A stretch of 64,000 nt of DNA, from the NCBI GenBank assembly GCA_035292685.1, contig DATDPP010000040.1:62001-126000 (forward strand). The letters are read 5' to 3'. Each line of letters starts with the position of its first letter. Position 1 is the first letter of the stretch. A program made the translations under genes and the position numbers. This document shows, piece by piece, positions 17,351 through 25,379 of the stretch. The notes under the pieces are model-generated. The model was not told the DNA's origin and made no database searches. It was given only the letters and a program-made list of their open reading frames with translations. The DNA comes from JALYNX01 sp035292685. Lineage in GTDB: Bacteria; Actinomycetota; Acidimicrobiia; Spongiisociales; ZC4RG35.

Positions 17351-18592
17351 CTATCCGGATCGCCGGCTCAGGTCGTTGAGGGCCAGCGTCAGCTCGGCGA
17401 TCGAGGCCTGGGCCCGTGCTCTCCTCGCCATCATCCCCCGGACCGGATCGCCGAACTCGGTCTCCAGGGTCACCCTGATCCCCTCTGAGCCTGGAGCTTC
17501 AGACACGGTTGGGGGTTTCGCCCGACGCCCCGGCCACCACGACGGGCGCCGTCGCTTCGGGCCCCCGGCTCCAGGCTGGGCGGCGGCGGCGACGACGGCG
17601 CCGAGCACCACCGCCGGTGCGGCGTGCGCCATCTCGCTCATCGTCTTTCCCGGCCCGCCACCCGTCTCATCGCCCAACTGCTCGAGAAAGGCGGCCACCT
17701 TTTGGCCGGCGGCCGAGAATTCTCCGGCATCGACCTGGGCGACCGCCTCGTCGACAACCTGATCCCAACGGGTGTCGAAGTCCACCCCCGGGCTGCCTCC
17801 GACCGCTTCGAGGAGAGGCAGGAACCCGGCTCGGAGGTCGATGAGCGACTTCTCGTACACCGACCCGCCAACCATCTGGCGGAGACGGGTGAGCAGGTCC
17901 TCGATCCCCAGGGCCGGGCCTACCGCCGGTTGGGCCGCAGTCTCGAGCACCACCGGGTCCCCGATCCCATCTTCGACGAGCGCGGCGGCCAGATCGGCCT
18001 TCACCCTTCCCACCTCGTCGGGGCGCAGACGGTCGATCTGGTTGAGCACGAATACGAACTGGCTCTGATAAGGCGCCATCGGGGCCAGATAGCCGTGATG
18101 AAGGGAGGCGTCTCGATATTTCTCGGGATCGACCACCCACACCACGCAATCGAGACGGGGCAGGAGGGAGTCCACGCGTTGCCGGTGGTCGACTTCCACG
18201 CTGTCGGTGTCGGGGAGATCGATCAGACAAAGCCACTCGTGCCCCCGGTGAGACACCCGGTCCTCGACACCGATCTCGTCGAGATAGCCGGCGAGGGTCG
18301 AAACTGAGGACAGTGGCACAAGGGCCTGAGGGCGCGCGGTGGTCGGCCGAACGCCCCCCGTTGGGGCCGCCTCTTCTCCGGCGACCGCGTTGAACAAACT
18401 CGACTTGCCTGATCCGGTGCCCCCGGCCAGGGCAGCCAGCAGCACATCGTCCGGATATGCCACCCGGGCCAGCATCCGGTCGCGCATGTGGGCAACCGGC
18501 TCCAGGGAGACCTCGTCGACCACTCCGACGCAGTCTGCCAGAGCCTGGTCGATCATCGGCAGCAGGCCGATGATGGCGTCACGCATCGGCAA
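17351..18592 (-). CDS. dynamin-like GTPase B
   Basis: A protein of about 413 residues. The P-loop GGTGSGKSSLFN lies near residues 57-68, the switch II region is IDLPDTDS and the base-specificity motif is NQID, so GTP binding looks intact. A hydrophobic stretch AAPAVVLGAVVAAAA near residue 320 may be a membrane-insertion paddle. The C-terminus is helical. It resembles bacterial dynamin-like and 50S-binding-type GTPases. The start (TTG at 18592 or ATG at 18586) lies inside the end of the other GTPase gene, an arrangement that favours equimolar synthesis and heteromer formation. Confidence 0.75.
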   Translation of the reverse strand: MPMRDAIIGLLPMIDQALADCVGVVDEVSLEPVAHMRDRMLARVAYPDDVLLAALAGGTGSGKSSLFNAVAGEEAAPTGGVRPTTARPQALVPLSSVSTLAGYLDEIGVEDRVSHRGHEWLCLIDLPDTDSVEVDHRQRVDSLLPRLDCVVWVVDPEKYRDASLHHGYLAPMAPYQSQFVFVLNQIDRLRPDEVGRVKADLAAALVEDGIGDPVVLETAAQPAVGPALGIEDLLTRLRQMVGGSVYEKSLIDLRAGFLPLLEAVGGSPGVDFDTRWDQVVDEAVAQVDAGEFSAAGQKVAAFLEQLGDETGGGPGKTMSEMAHAAPAVVLGAVVAAAAQPGAGGPKRRRPSWWPGRRAKPPTVSEAPGSEGIRVTLETEFGDPVRGMMARRARAQASIAELTLALNDLSRRSG

Positions 18593-20096
18593 AAGCTGAC
18601 CGCGCCACCGCTTCGGCCACGAGCGTCCGGGCGCGGTCTACCGCGGGAGTCGGTGTTGCCTTCTCCATGACCAGCGTGACCAGATGGTCGCGCACCGAGC
18701 CGTATATCGGCCCCAGGGCACGATCCAGTCCCTCGGTGGAGGCGCTCACAAGGGCGGAGGGCTCGCTGCCGGGGAGAATCGCCCTCAGAGCGGCCTCGAG
18801 GTCAGGATCCGCCCCCAGTGTGGAGATCGCCAGCAGCAGGGCGCCGATGTCGGGGCGATTCCCCACCGTTGAAGCGCAGAGATCCTCCAACTCCGCCCAC
18901 CAGTTGCCGACAGCCCCGGCGATGGCGGCGTGCGTCTCTGGGTCGAGTCTGGTGGCGGCCACGTCGTGATCGTCGAGGACCACGTCACCATCTTGAATCG
19001 AGACCCTCAGGTCGCCGGCCACGGCAGTGATCACGGTCTCGAGCACGATTTGCCTCGACTCTGCGACCACCTCCGGGGCGGGAGACTTCCTTCGCATCCA
19101 GGCCCGCACCCGTCGCGGGCGGGCGGGATCGCGGCCGGCGAGGGGTGAGTAATCGAAACCGGCGGCGGGTGACCCATGCGCCAATGCCAGGATCCTCTCC
19201 AGTCGGGGTGAAAAGGCCTGATCGAGCATCCCCTCGATGAGGTCCGCTTCAATCGAGCCCAGCTCGGCAGCGCCGATCAGCTCTCGGGCCTGACCCAATG
19301 TCACCCACAGCACCGAGCGCACGATTGTGACCCTCTCGGCATGAGCATCTACGACGTGGCCCATGAGACGCCGGCGCAAGGAACGCACCGCCACCGAGGG
19401 AACCGATGGCGAGCCGGTCGAAAGATGATGCTCATGCACCACCAGGATGTCCCCGTCGGTGCCCTCCCGCTCCAGCCGATTCCGATAATCGGTCAAGGCC
19501 CCGGTCGTCGCGCTGGTCAACCGGTTCAGCACGTGGATCACCGGTGCGCCCCGGGACCGCGCCCGACGCAACACCTCCCAGGGAACCAGGTCGGCGTATC
19601 TGAGGGCGGAGCTGACGAAGACCACGATGTCAGCGTGGTCGATCAGCGTCTCGGCGGCGACACGATGGGACAGCACGGTCGAGTCGAGGTCGGGGGTGTC
19701 TACCAGGGTCATCGAACCGAGAATCGGAGCCCGGCCCTCGACGACGACACAATCGATCTCCCCGACCCGGTCGTAGCCCGAGACATTGGCAGCGAGGACC
19801 ACAGGGGCTTTGGTTGTTGGTCGCAACGGCCCGGTCTCGGCGATTTCGAGACCGGAGACGGTGTTGAGAAGGGTCGACTTCCCGGCGCCGGTCGGGCCGG
19901 CGAACACGACAAAGAGCGGAGTCGACGGGTTGAGCATTCGGGGCAACAGGTAGGAGCGGATCGTCTTGACGATGCGGTCGCGTTCCCTGGCGTGAATCCG
20001 CCCGGCCGGCTCGTCGCCAAAGACCAAGCCCTCAACCGCCCTGGCGAGCTCTTCGAGCTCGAACGTCAGATCATCGGCCGCGCTGATTGCCACCAC
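18579..20096 (-). CDS. dynamin-like GTPase A
   Basis: A 505-residue GTPase. The P-loop AGPTGAGKSTLLN lies near residue 66, switch II reads DTPDLDS, and the position of the NKxD base-recognition motif reads NRLTS, so the Asp is missing and nucleotide specificity may be relaxed. A long helical C-terminal region follows the G domain, as in dynamin-type proteins. It starts with GTG. It overlaps the second GTPase gene and precedes an MscS channel gene on the same strand. Bacterial dynamin pairs are known to act together on membranes (for example the mycobacterial IniA/IniC type); that role here is inferred. Confidence 0.75.
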   Translation of the reverse strand: MVAISAADDLTFELEELARAVEGLVFGDEPAGRIHARERDRIVKTIRSYLLPRMLNPSTPLFVVFAGPTGAGKSTLLNTVSGLEIAETGPLRPTTKAPVVLAANVSGYDRVGEIDCVVVEGRAPILGSMTLVDTPDLDSTVLSHRVAAETLIDHADIVVFVSSALRYADLVPWEVLRRARSRGAPVIHVLNRLTSATTGALTDYRNRLEREGTDGDILVVHEHHLSTGSPSVPSVAVRSLRRRLMGHVVDAHAERVTIVRSVLWVTLGQARELIGAAELGSIEADLIEGMLDQAFSPRLERILALAHGSPAAGFDYSPLAGRDPARPRRVRAWMRRKSPAPEVVAESRQIVLETVITAVAGDLRVSIQDGDVVLDDHDVAATRLDPETHAAIAGAVGNWWAELEDLCASTVGNRPDIGALLLAISTLGADPDLEAALRAILPGSEPSALVSASTEGLDRALGPIYGSVRDHLVTLVMEKATPTPAVDRARTLVAEAVARSAFADA

Positions 20097-20135
20097 TCGG
20101 ATGAAAGTGTGGCACGGACCCGTCTCAGATCGGTG

Positions 20136-21011
20136 TCAGGCGGTCCATCCCCCCGAGGGCCGTTCGAACCACACATGGACCTGCCCGGTGCCCGTGGCGT
20201 TCTCATAATCCGAGAACATCTCGCCGGGGGCGACACAGTTCCTCCCTCCGATTGCGCCGAGCATCATCAGATAGTGGCCAAAGCGCCCTTCCGGGGCGTA
20301 CTCGAAGTAGTCGTCCATGGTGTCGACGACCCGGGCGTGGTCGCCGGCCCGCATCATCGCGAGCCGCTCCTCATCGGCCGCCCGGGCCGCAGGGGTGATG
20401 ATGTGCACCGGATCGGAGGCCTCGTGTTTCGAGATCTCCTTCAAGGGCCAGAAGGTGTGGCTCATCCCTCCCGATGCAAGGACCACCACCCGTCGGTCGA
20501 GCCGGGCAACCGCCTCCCCGATGGCCTCACCCATGGTCATGAAGTCGTCTGTCTCTCCGGTCTGGACCACGGAGACCGAAACCACCTTTTCCTCCTCGCG
20601 CAGGTAGTGGATGAGGTTGATCGTGGCGTAGTAGATGGGCAGATAGTCGTCTTCAGAGGCGTGAGTCGGCGTGCCCAGCTCCGAGCCGAGAGTGGCCAAG
20701 AGTCTGGCCAGCTCGGGATCGCCCGGGTAGTCGTATGGGATCTGGGCCATGCCCCGGGGCAGCTCGGAGGAGGTGAAGATGCCGTGGCGGCGGGCATGCG
20801 CCGAAATCAGGTGCTCCACCGTGGAGAACCAGTGGGAGTCGACGATCACGATCGTGTCGGGCTGGAGACGGTCGAAGACCTCGGTGCGAAGCCGGTTGAG
20901 ACCGGGCACCAGGCTGATCTCCATGCCCTCGTTTATCTCGAGACGGGTCGCCTCGTCGAACATGATCGTTGGCGCATGACTGATGAGCCCGGCACCGACT
21001 ATCTCGCCCAT
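20136..21011 (-). CDS. LigB-family extradiol ring-cleavage dioxygenase
   Basis: A 291-residue class III (LigB-type) extradiol dioxygenase. Candidate iron ligands and catalytic histidines are seen in GLISHAPTIM near residue 10, VDSHWF, and ASGGMSH. Family members include protocatechuate 4,5-dioxygenases and HpaD-type homoprotocatechuate dioxygenases. The neighbouring HpaE-like dehydrogenase makes homoprotocatechuate or a related catechol the best guess. It opens the ring next to the two hydroxyls. A strong Shine-Dalgarno (GAGGAGGG) precedes the ATG. It is 39 bases downstream of the MarR gene, and a regulator-like site lies in that gap. Confidence 0.82.
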   Translation of the reverse strand: MGEIVGAGLISHAPTIMFDEATRLEINEGMEISLVPGLNRLRTEVFDRLQPDTIVIVDSHWFSTVEHLISAHARRHGIFTSSELPRGMAQIPYDYPGDPELARLLATLGSELGTPTHASEDDYLPIYYATINLIHYLREEEKVVSVSVVQTGETDDFMTMGEAIGEAVARLDRRVVVLASGGMSHTFWPLKEISKHEASDPVHIITPAARAADEERLAMMRAGDHARVVDTMDDYFEYAPEGRFGHYLMMLGAIGGRNCVAPGEMFSDYENATGTGQVHVWFERPSGGWTA

Positions 21012-21024
21012 TCAGTCCCTCCTC

Positions 21025-21048
21025 GAGATCGTTAGGAAGCTAATGAGA
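21025..21048 (-). promoter_or_regulatory. shared operator-like site 1, upstream of the dioxygenase
   Basis: On the plus strand the site contains TCGTTAGGAA (21029-21038) followed by GCTAA. It matches the site at 21619-21642, read on the other strand, at 19 of 24 positions by eye. Its place, just before the dioxygenase gene, fits binding by the MarR protein, giving the dioxygenase its own control point inside the operon. Confidence 0.5.
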
Positions 21049-21050
21049 TT

Positions 21051-21596
21051 CTATGCCTTTGCCCGATCGCCGGCCACGAGCGGGAGGTCGTCGGCCGTGG
21101 CGGTCACGATTCGGAGCAACCGGGCGAGTTCCCCGCGCTCCCGCGGGCCGAGGCCCGATGTGAGCTTCGTCTCGTGCTCGTTGAACCTGGGAAAGACCCT
21201 CTCGATCACCTCCCGACCGCCCCCCTCCAGTGCGACGATGACCCGGCGCCCATCCTCGGGATGACGGGTGCGGGACACAAGACCGGTCTTCTCGAGGGTG
21301 CCCAGCATGCCGCTGAGGGTTCCCTTGGCCAGCCCGCAGTCGTCGGCGAGTTGGCCGGTCTCCCGCTCTCCCCACACCCAAAGGACGAACAGGATGGTGA
21401 ACCCTCCCCAGGACAGCCCTTCCGGCCCAAGGACCTCTCGTTCCATCCGGTTCCGCACCGCGTTGGCAGCGCGATAGATGTTGGAAACGGCGAGGAGGGC
21501 ATCGAAATCGAACTGTCGATCCCCGAGCCGGGCACGAATGTCTCGCTCCGCCTCGAGCACGACCCTGGGATCGTCGTCGATGAGTGGTCTTGGCAT
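21051..21596 (-). CDS. MarR family transcriptional regulator
   Basis: A 181-residue winged-helix regulator. The helix-turn-helix lies at about residues 75-105, with TGQLADDCGLAKGTLSGMLGTLEKTGLVSR, followed by the wing RTRHPEDGRRVIVAL, which is typical of MarR. Flanking helices give the dimer interface. It is divergent from the HpaE-like dehydrogenase gene and precedes the dioxygenase gene, so it probably represses both until an aromatic compound binds, as HpaR/HpcR-type members do (inference from context). It starts with ATG; no good Shine-Dalgarno is visible. Confidence 0.87.
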   Translation of the reverse strand: MPRPLIDDDPRVVLEAERDIRARLGDRQFDFDALLAVSNIYRAANAVRNRMEREVLGPEGLSWGGFTILFVLWVWGERETGQLADDCGLAKGTLSGMLGTLEKTGLVSRTRHPEDGRRVIVALEGGGREVIERVFPRFNEHETKLTSGLGPRERGELARLLRIVTATADDLPLVAGDRAKA

Positions 21597-21602
21597 GGGG
21601 TT

Positions 21603-21642
21603 CTAAGGACAGGCAGTTTATCCTTAGCTTGCGAACGATCTG
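21603..21642. promoter_or_regulatory. operator region between MarR and dehydrogenase genes
   Basis: Two elements overlap here. A perfect inverted repeat has arms CTAAGGA (21603-21609) and TCCTTAG (21621-21627). The minus-strand reading of 21619-21642 (core ATCGTTCGCAAGCTAA) repeats the site found upstream of the dioxygenase. This 55-base divergent promoter region is where a MarR repressor would be expected to act on both genes. Confidence 0.55.
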
Positions 21643-21651
21643 CATCCACCC

Positions 21652-23115
21652 ATGCCCACCACCCGAGTCGAGATCTCCGAATACGCCGTTTCCCCCGACC
21701 ATTACATCGGTGGCAAGCGTGTTGCCTCACCCCAGACCTTCGAAGTGCGCTCCCCGCTCGACTGGGACTGGAAGCTGGCGGACGTCGCCAGAGGGGATGC
21801 GCTGGCCGCCGACGAGGCGGTCAGCTCGGCGATCGCCGCCTTCCCGGGTTGGGCTGCTCTCAATCCCAAGGAGCGGGGCGAGTACCTGCATCGTCTCGCC
21901 GACCTGATCGACCAGAACATCGAGGTCATCGCCCAGGTCGAGTGTGTCGACATGGCGATGCTCCTCGAGAGCCTCCAGGCCCGGGTCATCCACCGTGGCG
22001 CCGAGAACCTCCGGAACTACGCCGACCTGGCCGCGGGTTACGAGGGCCGGCGCTGGTCGTCGAAGGGCACCGACAACCAGGTGCAAAGGATGCCCGCCGG
22101 GCCGGCGGTGATCATCACCCCCTGGAACGCACCCTGGCTGCTCTCGACCTGGAAACTGGCCCCAGCCCTGGCCGCCGGAAACCCGGTCATTCTCAAGCCG
22201 GCCGAATGGGCACCCCTCTCCGCCTCCCTGCTCGCGGATCTGGCGGAGGAGGCAGGTCTGCCACCCGGGGTGTTGAATGTGGTCCAGGGAATCGGCGACG
22301 AGGTCGGGGCGGCCCTGGTGTCGGACCGCAGGGTGCGTCGTATCTCGTTCACAGGCTCCCCGGAGGCCGCCCGGCACATCGGGATCGCGGCCGCGGGCAA
22401 CATCGTCCCCTTCACGGCGGAGCTGGGCGGCAAGGGGCCTTTTGTCGTCTTCGCCGACTGCGACCTGGAGGCGGCGGCCAAGAAAGCGGCCGGTCAGTAC
22501 GACGACGCGGGTCAGGTTTGCCTCGCCGGCACCCGGCTCTTGGTGGAAGGGAGTGTCTCGACCGAGTTCCTGGAGCTATTTCACCGGTTCACCGACACCC
22601 ATGTGCTCGGCGACAGCCGGAGCCCTCTCACCACGATCAGCCCGCTGATCCATCCTGATCATCTGGCCCGGGTCGAGGGCTTCGTGAGACGGGCCCGGGA
22701 GGCGGGTGACCGGATCGTTCGGGGCGGCGAGCGGTGGAAGCAGGACGGTTTGTGGTACGAGCCAACGCTGATCGAGCCCAAATCGAACGACTCCGAGGTG
22801 GTGCAACGCGAGGTGTTCGGGCCGGTGCTCACCTATCAGACCTTCGAGAGCGAGGTCGAGGCGATCGATCTGGCCAATTCCACGCGGTACGGGCTTTCCG
22901 GCATCGTCTACACCGGCTCCGAGGAGCGGGCCGAGCGGGTAGGGCGCGGGATCAGGGCGGGGACGATCTGGGTGAACACCTTCCTGGTGCGTGATTTGAC
23001 CGCCCCGTTTGGGGGGTGCCGGATCTCCGGGATCGGACGGGAGGGCGGCGACTATGCCCTCGACTTCCATTCCGAGCTGAAGACGGTTCAGGTCAAGCAG
23101 GGAACGGTGGGATGA
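21652..23115 (+). CDS. hpaE: HpaE-like aldehyde dehydrogenase
   Basis: A 487-residue NAD(P)-dependent aldehyde dehydrogenase. TPWNAPWLLSTWKLAPALAAGN near residue 154 is especially close to the 5-carboxymethyl-2-hydroxymuconate semialdehyde dehydrogenase (HpaE) type. ELGGKGP provides the general-base Glu and QVCLAGTR the catalytic Cys (near residue 286). In the homoprotocatechuate pathway it would oxidise the ring-cleavage product of the dioxygenase. It is divergent from the MarR gene. The stop overlaps the ATG of the organomercurial-lyase-like gene (ATGA). The substrate is an inference from family and context. Confidence 0.8.
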   Translation: MPTTRVEISEYAVSPDHYIGGKRVASPQTFEVRSPLDWDWKLADVARGDALAADEAVSSAIAAFPGWAALNPKERGEYLHRLADLIDQNIEVIAQVECVDMAMLLESLQARVIHRGAENLRNYADLAAGYEGRRWSSKGTDNQVQRMPAGPAVIITPWNAPWLLSTWKLAPALAAGNPVILKPAEWAPLSASLLADLAEEAGLPPGVLNVVQGIGDEVGAALVSDRRVRRISFTGSPEAARHIGIAAAGNIVPFTAELGGKGPFVVFADCDLEAAAKKAAGQYDDAGQVCLAGTRLLVEGSVSTEFLELFHRFTDTHVLGDSRSPLTTISPLIHPDHLARVEGFVRRAREAGDRIVRGGERWKQDGLWYEPTLIEPKSNDSEVVQREVFGPVLTYQTFESEVEAIDLANSTRYGLSGIVYTGSEERAERVGRGIRAGTIWVNTFLVRDLTAPFGGCRISGIGREGGDYALDFHSELKTVQVKQGTVG

Positions 23116-23795
23116 GAATGGGCCCTGTGGGCAACGAAGCGGTTCGGCTGGCCGTCTACCACTCGTTTCGCACCACCGGCCGGGCACCGTCGGCGAGAGA
23201 GCTGGCGAACAACCTCGACACGTCGCTCGAGTCGATCGCCAAGGGTTACGCCAAGCTGGCGATCCAGAGACACCTGGTCCTCGATGCTGCCGGTGAGATT
23301 GTGATGGCGCATCCGTTCACGGCCATACCGATGGGGTTCTCCGTGATGGGCGCCAACACCTTGTGGTGGGGCGGGTGCTCCTGGGACTCGTTCGCCATCC
23401 CGCATCTGGTTCCCGAGGAACCGCAGGTGCTGGTGGCGACCCAATGCCCGGGATGCGGCCTGCCAGTGGCATGGATCGTCACACGAGACGAGCCTCCGGC
23501 CACCGATTGGCTTGCTCACTTCCTGGTGCCGGTGGCTCGGATGTGGGACAACGTGATCCACACCTGCTCCAACCAGCGTCTGTTCTGTTCAGAGGCCTGT
23601 CTCACCGAATGGCTGGATGCCCACGACCATCAGAAGGGCTACGTGATGGACACCGCCACCTTGTGGCGGCTGGCCAGCCGCTGGTACCAGGGTCGCCTCG
23701 ACGCCGGGTATGTACGACGCGAGCCCTCGGAGGCTCGCGACTACTTCAAGAGTGTCGGGCTGGAGGGTCGGTTCTGGGGCCTGGGCGAGGATTGA
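23112..23795 (+). CDS. organomercurial lyase (MerB)-like protein
   Basis: A 227-residue protein. Residues 1-60 form a winged-helix-like domain (RAPSARELANNL). The core contains HPFTAIPMGFSV, then WWGGCSWDSFAIP, where Cys89 and Asp92 keep the C-x-x-D spacing of the MerB active site, and TCSNQRLFCSEAC, where Cys152 sits where MerB has its second catalytic Cys. Extra cysteines are C112, C115, C159 and C163. MerB cleaves carbon-mercury bonds. No mercuric reductase or merR is near, and it is translationally coupled to the HpaE-like gene, so it may have a different role in this pathway. The ATG at 23112 was chosen for the four-base overlap. Confidence 0.7.
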   Translation: MRMGPVGNEAVRLAVYHSFRTTGRAPSARELANNLDTSLESIAKGYAKLAIQRHLVLDAAGEIVMAHPFTAIPMGFSVMGANTLWWGGCSWDSFAIPHLVPEEPQVLVATQCPGCGLPVAWIVTRDEPPATDWLAHFLVPVARMWDNVIHTCSNQRLFCSEACLTEWLDAHDHQKGYVMDTATLWRLASRWYQGRLDAGYVRREPSEARDYFKSVGLEGRFWGLGED

Positions 23796-23924
23796 GGTCG
23801 CCGAGTCGTGCTTGGAACTCGTGTGCAACCGACCACCGGGGTGGTGGTCAGCGGCACACGGGATGTCGTGTGAGCGAATCGTGTGCACACGACCCCCGGG
23901 GACGGGTATAGATGCACACAACGG
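23796..23924. repeat. convergent intergenic region with hairpin and repeats
   Basis: This 129-base gap between two convergent genes contains a 7-bp hairpin (GACCACC 23831-23837 with GGTGGTC 23843-23849), which may be a bidirectional terminator without a U-tract. TCGTGTG occurs three times (23819, 23865, 23879), and a perfect 14-base palindrome TCGTGTGCACACGA lies at 23879-23892. The function of the repeated motif is unknown. Confidence 0.4.
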
Positions 23925-25379
23925 TTACCAGTTGACCGCTATGTATTTGGTCTCGAGGTACTCGTCCATCCCCTCGTGGGAGCCTTCCCGCCCGACTCCG
24001 GAGTGCTTCACACCCCCAAAGGGGGCGGCCGGGTCTGACACCAGGCCCCGGTTGACCCCCACCATCCCCGCCTCGATGGCCTCGGCGGCTCGCAACCCGC
24101 GGGCCAGATCACCGCTGTACAGATAGGCAGCCAGCCCGTACACGGTGTCATTGGCGAGGGCGATGGCCTCCTCATCCGTCTCGAACGTCACCACCGGTGC
24201 CACCGGTCCAAAGATCTCCTGTTGGAGGATCTCCGAATCTGCAGCCACCCCGCTCAGCACCGTCGGCTCGTAGAAGTAGCCCCGACGATCGGGGACCGAT
24301 GCCCCCACCACCACCTTGGCCCCGTCGTCGACCGCGGTTTGGACCAGTTTGGCGATGTCGTCACGCGAGCGCTCGTTGATCATGGGGCCCACCTGATTGG
24401 AGCGGTCGATCCCGGGCCCCATCTTCAGCGACCCCATCGCACCGGCCAGCATCGAGGTGAACTCATCGGCAACCGCGGCATGGACCAGGAACCGGTTGGC
24501 TGCGGTGCACGCCTCACCGGCGTTGCGCATCTTGGCCACCATCGCTCCTTCCAGCGCCGCACCCAGATTGGCGTCGTCGAAGACGAGGAATGGCGCATTC
24601 CCGCCCAGTTCCATCGAAACCCGGAGCACTTGATCCGAGGCCACCTTCAACAACGTTCGGCCGACCTCGGTCGAGCCGGTGAAGGAGAGCTTGCGGACCC
24701 GGGGGTCGCGGAGCATGTTCTCGATTACCCCCGAGGATCCCTTGGCCACCACAATGTTGACCACCCCTGGCGGGAGACCCGCCTGCTCCATGAGATGGAC
24801 GATGGCAAGGGTGGTCAGCGGGGCGTCGGAGGCAGGCTTGACGATCGCAGTGCAGCCCGCGGCCAGGGCCGGGCCCAATTTCCTCGTCGCCATCGCAGCC
24901 GGGAAGTTCCACGGGGTGACCATCACCGACACCCCGACCGGCTGGCGGAAGGTCATGATCCGCTTGTCGCCGGCGGGAGCCATGCGCAACTCCCCCGACA
25001 CCCGGGACGCCTCCTCGGAGAACCAGCGGAAAAACTCGGCGGCATAGCGAACCTCGCCGAGCGCATCCGGATAAGCCTTGCCGTTCTCGAGGACGATCAG
25101 CTCGGCCAGGTCTTCCTCCCTGGCTCGCATCGCCTCGAAGGTGCGTCTCAGGATCTCACCGCGCTCCCGGGGTGGGGTCAGCGCCCAGGGCTTCGATGCG
25201 TCGAAGGCTGCCACCACCGCATTCTCTGCATGGGCGGCCTCGGCCAACCCCACCCCGACCAGAACCTCTTCGGAGGCGGGATCGACCACCGGCAGCTCCT
25301 CTGCGCACTCGACCCAGTCGCCGCCGATGAAGACCCCGGTCTTGCCGCTTGCTTTCAGTTCTTCGAGGATTGATGTCAT
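23925..25379 (-). CDS. succinate-semialdehyde dehydrogenase-type aldehyde dehydrogenase
   Basis: A 484-residue aldehyde dehydrogenase. TPWNFPAAMATRKLGPALAAGC, ELGGNAP (general base) and GEACTAANR (catalytic Cys) match the GabD-type succinate-semialdehyde dehydrogenases. It would convert succinate semialdehyde, the end product of the homoprotocatechuate route, to succinate. The ATG at 25379 was chosen because it shares an ATGA overlap with the upstream gene; an upstream in-frame extension would overlap that gene by 54 bases. Second gene of a minus-strand pair with the acetoacetate-decarboxylase-family gene. Confidence 0.83.
   Translation of the reverse strand: MTSILEELKASGKTGVFIGGDWVECAEELPVVDPASEEVLVGVGLAEAAHAENAVVAAFDASKPWALTPPRERGEILRRTFEAMRAREEDLAELIVLENGKAYPDALGEVRYAAEFFRWFSEEASRVSGELRMAPAGDKRIMTFRQPVGVSVMVTPWNFPAAMATRKLGPALAAGCTAIVKPASDAPLTTLAIVHLMEQAGLPPGVVNIVVAKGSSGVIENMLRDPRVRKLSFTGSTEVGRTLLKVASDQVLRVSMELGGNAPFLVFDDANLGAALEGAMVAKMRNAGEACTAANRFLVHAAVADEFTSMLAGAMGSLKMGPGIDRSNQVGPMINERSRDDIAKLVQTAVDDGAKVVVGASVPDRRGYFYEPTVLSGVAADSEILQQEIFGPVAPVVTFETDEEAIALANDTVYGLAAYLYSGDLARGLRAAEAIEAGMVGVNRGLVSDPAAPFGGVKHSGVGREGSHEGMDEYLETKYIAVNW

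Noticed and set aside
19341..21035. Long plus-strand open frame of 564 codons opposite the dioxygenase and GTPase genes
   Set aside because: It lies antisense to two clear protein families, has a His/Gly/Arg-rich composition, and is typical of high-GC shadow frames.
23112..23795. Complete mercury-resistance operon
   Set aside because: No merA, merT, merP or MerR-type gene occurs nearby; only the lyase-like protein is present.
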